Assembly: GCA_003133075.1 (NCBI GenBank)
Contig: PKZN01000152.1
Location: 1 to 6,386 of the forward strand
Length of the DNA stretch: 6,386 bases
Origin: Acidimicrobiaceae bacterium
GTDB taxonomy: Bacteria > Actinomycetota > Acidimicrobiia > Acidimicrobiales > RAAP-2
Direction of reading: 5' to 3'
In this document: positions 5,921 through 6,386 of the stretch, piece after piece
How the letters are laid out: each line of letters opens with the position of its first letter
Numbering within the stretch: the first letter of the stretch is position 1
Notes under the pieces: generated by a model
Databases searched by the model: none
Seen by the model: the letters and a program-made list of their open reading frames with translations, nothing else
What the model was told of the DNA's origin: nothing
Position numbers and translations under genes: made by a program

Positions 5921-5950
5921 ACTCTACATCACACCGGTCCCGGGGCGCAA
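5921..5950 (-). promoter_or_regulatory. Candidate promoter for the rplC-led unit
   Basis: On the minus strand TTGCGC (5950-5945) and TAGAGT (5926-5921) are separated by 18 bases. They fit the loose actinobacterial housekeeping pattern TTGnnn / TAnnnT. Transcription would start near 5916-5914, just where the 5895-5914 hairpin begins, leaving a leader of about 160 nt. The -35 match is only three of six to TTGACA, and the -35 lies within a G/C hairpin, so this is a weak prediction. Confidence 0.3.
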
Positions 5951-5968
5951 AGCCCCAAAACCGCTTTG
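5942..5968 (-). promoter_or_regulatory. Two competing hairpins just after the rpsJ stop
   Basis: CAAAGC (5968-5963) can pair with GCUUUG (5953-5948), or GGGGC (5956-5952) can pair with GCCCC (5946-5942). The segment 5948-5956 takes part in both, so they exclude each other. Neither is followed by a U-run. They could form a 3'-end structure for a tuf-rpsJ transcript or be incidental in GC-rich DNA. Confidence 0.35.
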
Positions 5969-5969
5969 T

Positions 5970-6293
5970 TCAACCCTGACGGATCTTGATCTCGATGTCC
6001 ACGCCCGCCGGGAGGTCGAGTCGCTGGAGCGAGTCGACCGTCTTGGCGGTGTGGTCAACGATGTCGAGGAGGCGCTTGTGCACGCGCATCTCGAAGTGCT
6101 CGCGGGAGTCCTTGTGCTTGTGCGGTCCGCGAACCACCGTGTAACGGTGCTTCTCGGTCGGCAGCGGCACGGGACCCTGCACGCGGGCGTTCGTTCGCTC
6201 AACCGTCTGGACGATCTTCGCGGTGGACTGGTCCAAGACGCCGTGATCAAAGGCCTTCAATCGAATTCTGATCATCTGTCGGTTGTCGGCCAT
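5970..6293 (-). CDS. rpsJ: 30S ribosomal protein S10
   Basis: S10 is a 30S head protein that contacts S3 and S14; it also serves in transcription antitermination as NusE with NusB. The 107 residues match the family end to end: MIRIRLKAFDHGVLDQSTAK (7-26), then VRGPHKHKDSREHFEMRVHKR, with RLLDIVDHTAKTVDSLQRLDLPAGVDIEIKI at the C-terminus, and VPLPTEKHRYTVVRG in the middle. A few extra N-terminal residues make it slightly longer than the usual 101-103. Only 6 bases separate its ATG from the tuf stop, and an AGGA (6301-6298) overlapping that stop has a short 4-base spacer, so it is probably co-transcribed and coupled with tuf. The 215-nt gap on its other side separates it from the rest of the S10-type genes. 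Confidence 0.98.
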   Translation of the reverse strand: MADNRQMIRIRLKAFDHGVLDQSTAKIVQTVERTNARVQGPVPLPTEKHRYTVVRGPHKHKDSREHFEMRVHKRLLDIVDHTAKTVDSLQRLDLPAGVDIEIKIRQG

Positions 6294-6299
6294 GGCGTC

Positions 6300-6386
6300 C
6301 TACTTCAGGATCTTCGTGACGCGACCCGAACCAACGGTCCGGCCACCTTCACGGATCGAGAAGGTGAGACCCTCTTCCATGGCGAT
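6300..6386 (-). CDS. tuf: Elongation factor Tu, C-terminal 28 residues (cut by window edge)
   Basis: EF-Tu is the GTPase that brings aminoacyl-tRNA to the ribosomal A site. Only the last 28 codons are present, but they are diagnostic of the third beta-barrel domain: MEEGLTFSIREGGRTVGSGR followed by VTKILK and a TAG stop (6302-6300). This matches the standard EF-Tu ending (IREGGRTVGxGxVTKI). The rest of the gene lies beyond the right edge. Its position directly before rpsJ fits the tail of a str-type cluster (rpsL-rpsG-fusA-tuf), though the upstream genes are not visible. Confidence 0.96.
   Translation of the reverse strand: MAMEEGLTFSIREGGRTVGSGRVTKILK

Larger units (their letters stand above)
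5755..5969 (-). promoter_or_regulatory. 215-nt structured intergenic leader between rpsJ and rplC
   Basis: This is the only gap above 8 bases in the window. Read as mRNA it contains a succession of inverted repeats: 5942-5956 (or the competing 5948-5968), 5895-5914, 5852-5880 and 5806-5840, followed by the rplC ribosome-binding site. None is followed by a U-run, so an intrinsic terminator is not supported. Position and structure fit a 5' leader with its own promoter for the rplC-led unit. In E. coli, L4 controls its operon through a leader upstream of S10; here a leader would be upstream of L3-L4 instead. Regulation by a ribosomal protein is inference; the gap and repeats are direct observations. 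Confidence 0.5.

Noticed and set aside
5242..5979. 245-codon plus-strand open frame crossing the rpsJ-rplC gap
   Set aside because: Most of it is antisense to rplC; the part over the gap has no ribosome-binding site or family resemblance of its own.
1..6386. Mobile element, CRISPR array, tRNA/rRNA or accessory defence system
   Set aside because: No direct repeats with spacers, transposase-like frames, tRNA-like cloverleaf or rRNA sequence were seen; genes fill almost the whole window.

Overview
The window is a block of the conserved str/S10/spc ribosomal-protein gene cluster, and every real gene lies on the minus strand. In transcription order (right to left) it holds the 3' end of tuf (EF-Tu), rpsJ (S10), a 215-nt non-coding gap, then rplC (L3), rplD (L4), rplW (L23), rplB (L2), rpsS (S19), rplV (L22), rpsC (S3), rplP (L16), rpmC (L29), rpsQ (S17) and the first 90 codons of rplN (L14). 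Both ends of the window cut genes (tuf at the right, rplN at the left).

The DNA is GC-rich, roughly 60-65% by eye. Several protein details read as actinobacterial: the L3 segment SIGACATPG, the L2 segment GGRHPVSPWG, and S19 ending in APTRTF followed by a basic tail. The very long charged tails on L22 and S3, together with the tight tuf-rpsJ linkage, make me lean towards a deep-branching actinobacterium such as an Acidimicrobiia-like lineage. That placement is inference and no search was run.

Translation is densely coupled. Of twelve gene junctions, seven overlap: four share the A of TAATG and three have the four-base ATGA overlap. Four more are separated by only 2 to 8 bases. Several Shine-Dalgarno sequences are embedded in the last codons of the preceding gene. 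The only sizeable break is the 215-nt gap between rpsJ and rplC, which is the likely boundary between a str-type unit ending in tuf-rpsJ and an S10/spc-type unit starting at rplC. The gap can fold into several hairpins, has a plausible promoter-like pair of hexamers, and contains a short out-of-frame upstream ORF that overlaps the rplC start.

Together the genes supply the central parts of both subunits: peptidyl-transferase-proximal L2, L3, L4 and L16; exit-tunnel L22, L23 and L29; subunit-interface L14; 30S head S3, S10 and S19; 30S body S17; and the tRNA-delivery factor EF-Tu. I found no mobile element, CRISPR array, RNA gene or accessory system. The points worth a second look are the rpsJ-rplC leader and the charged tails of L22 and S3.
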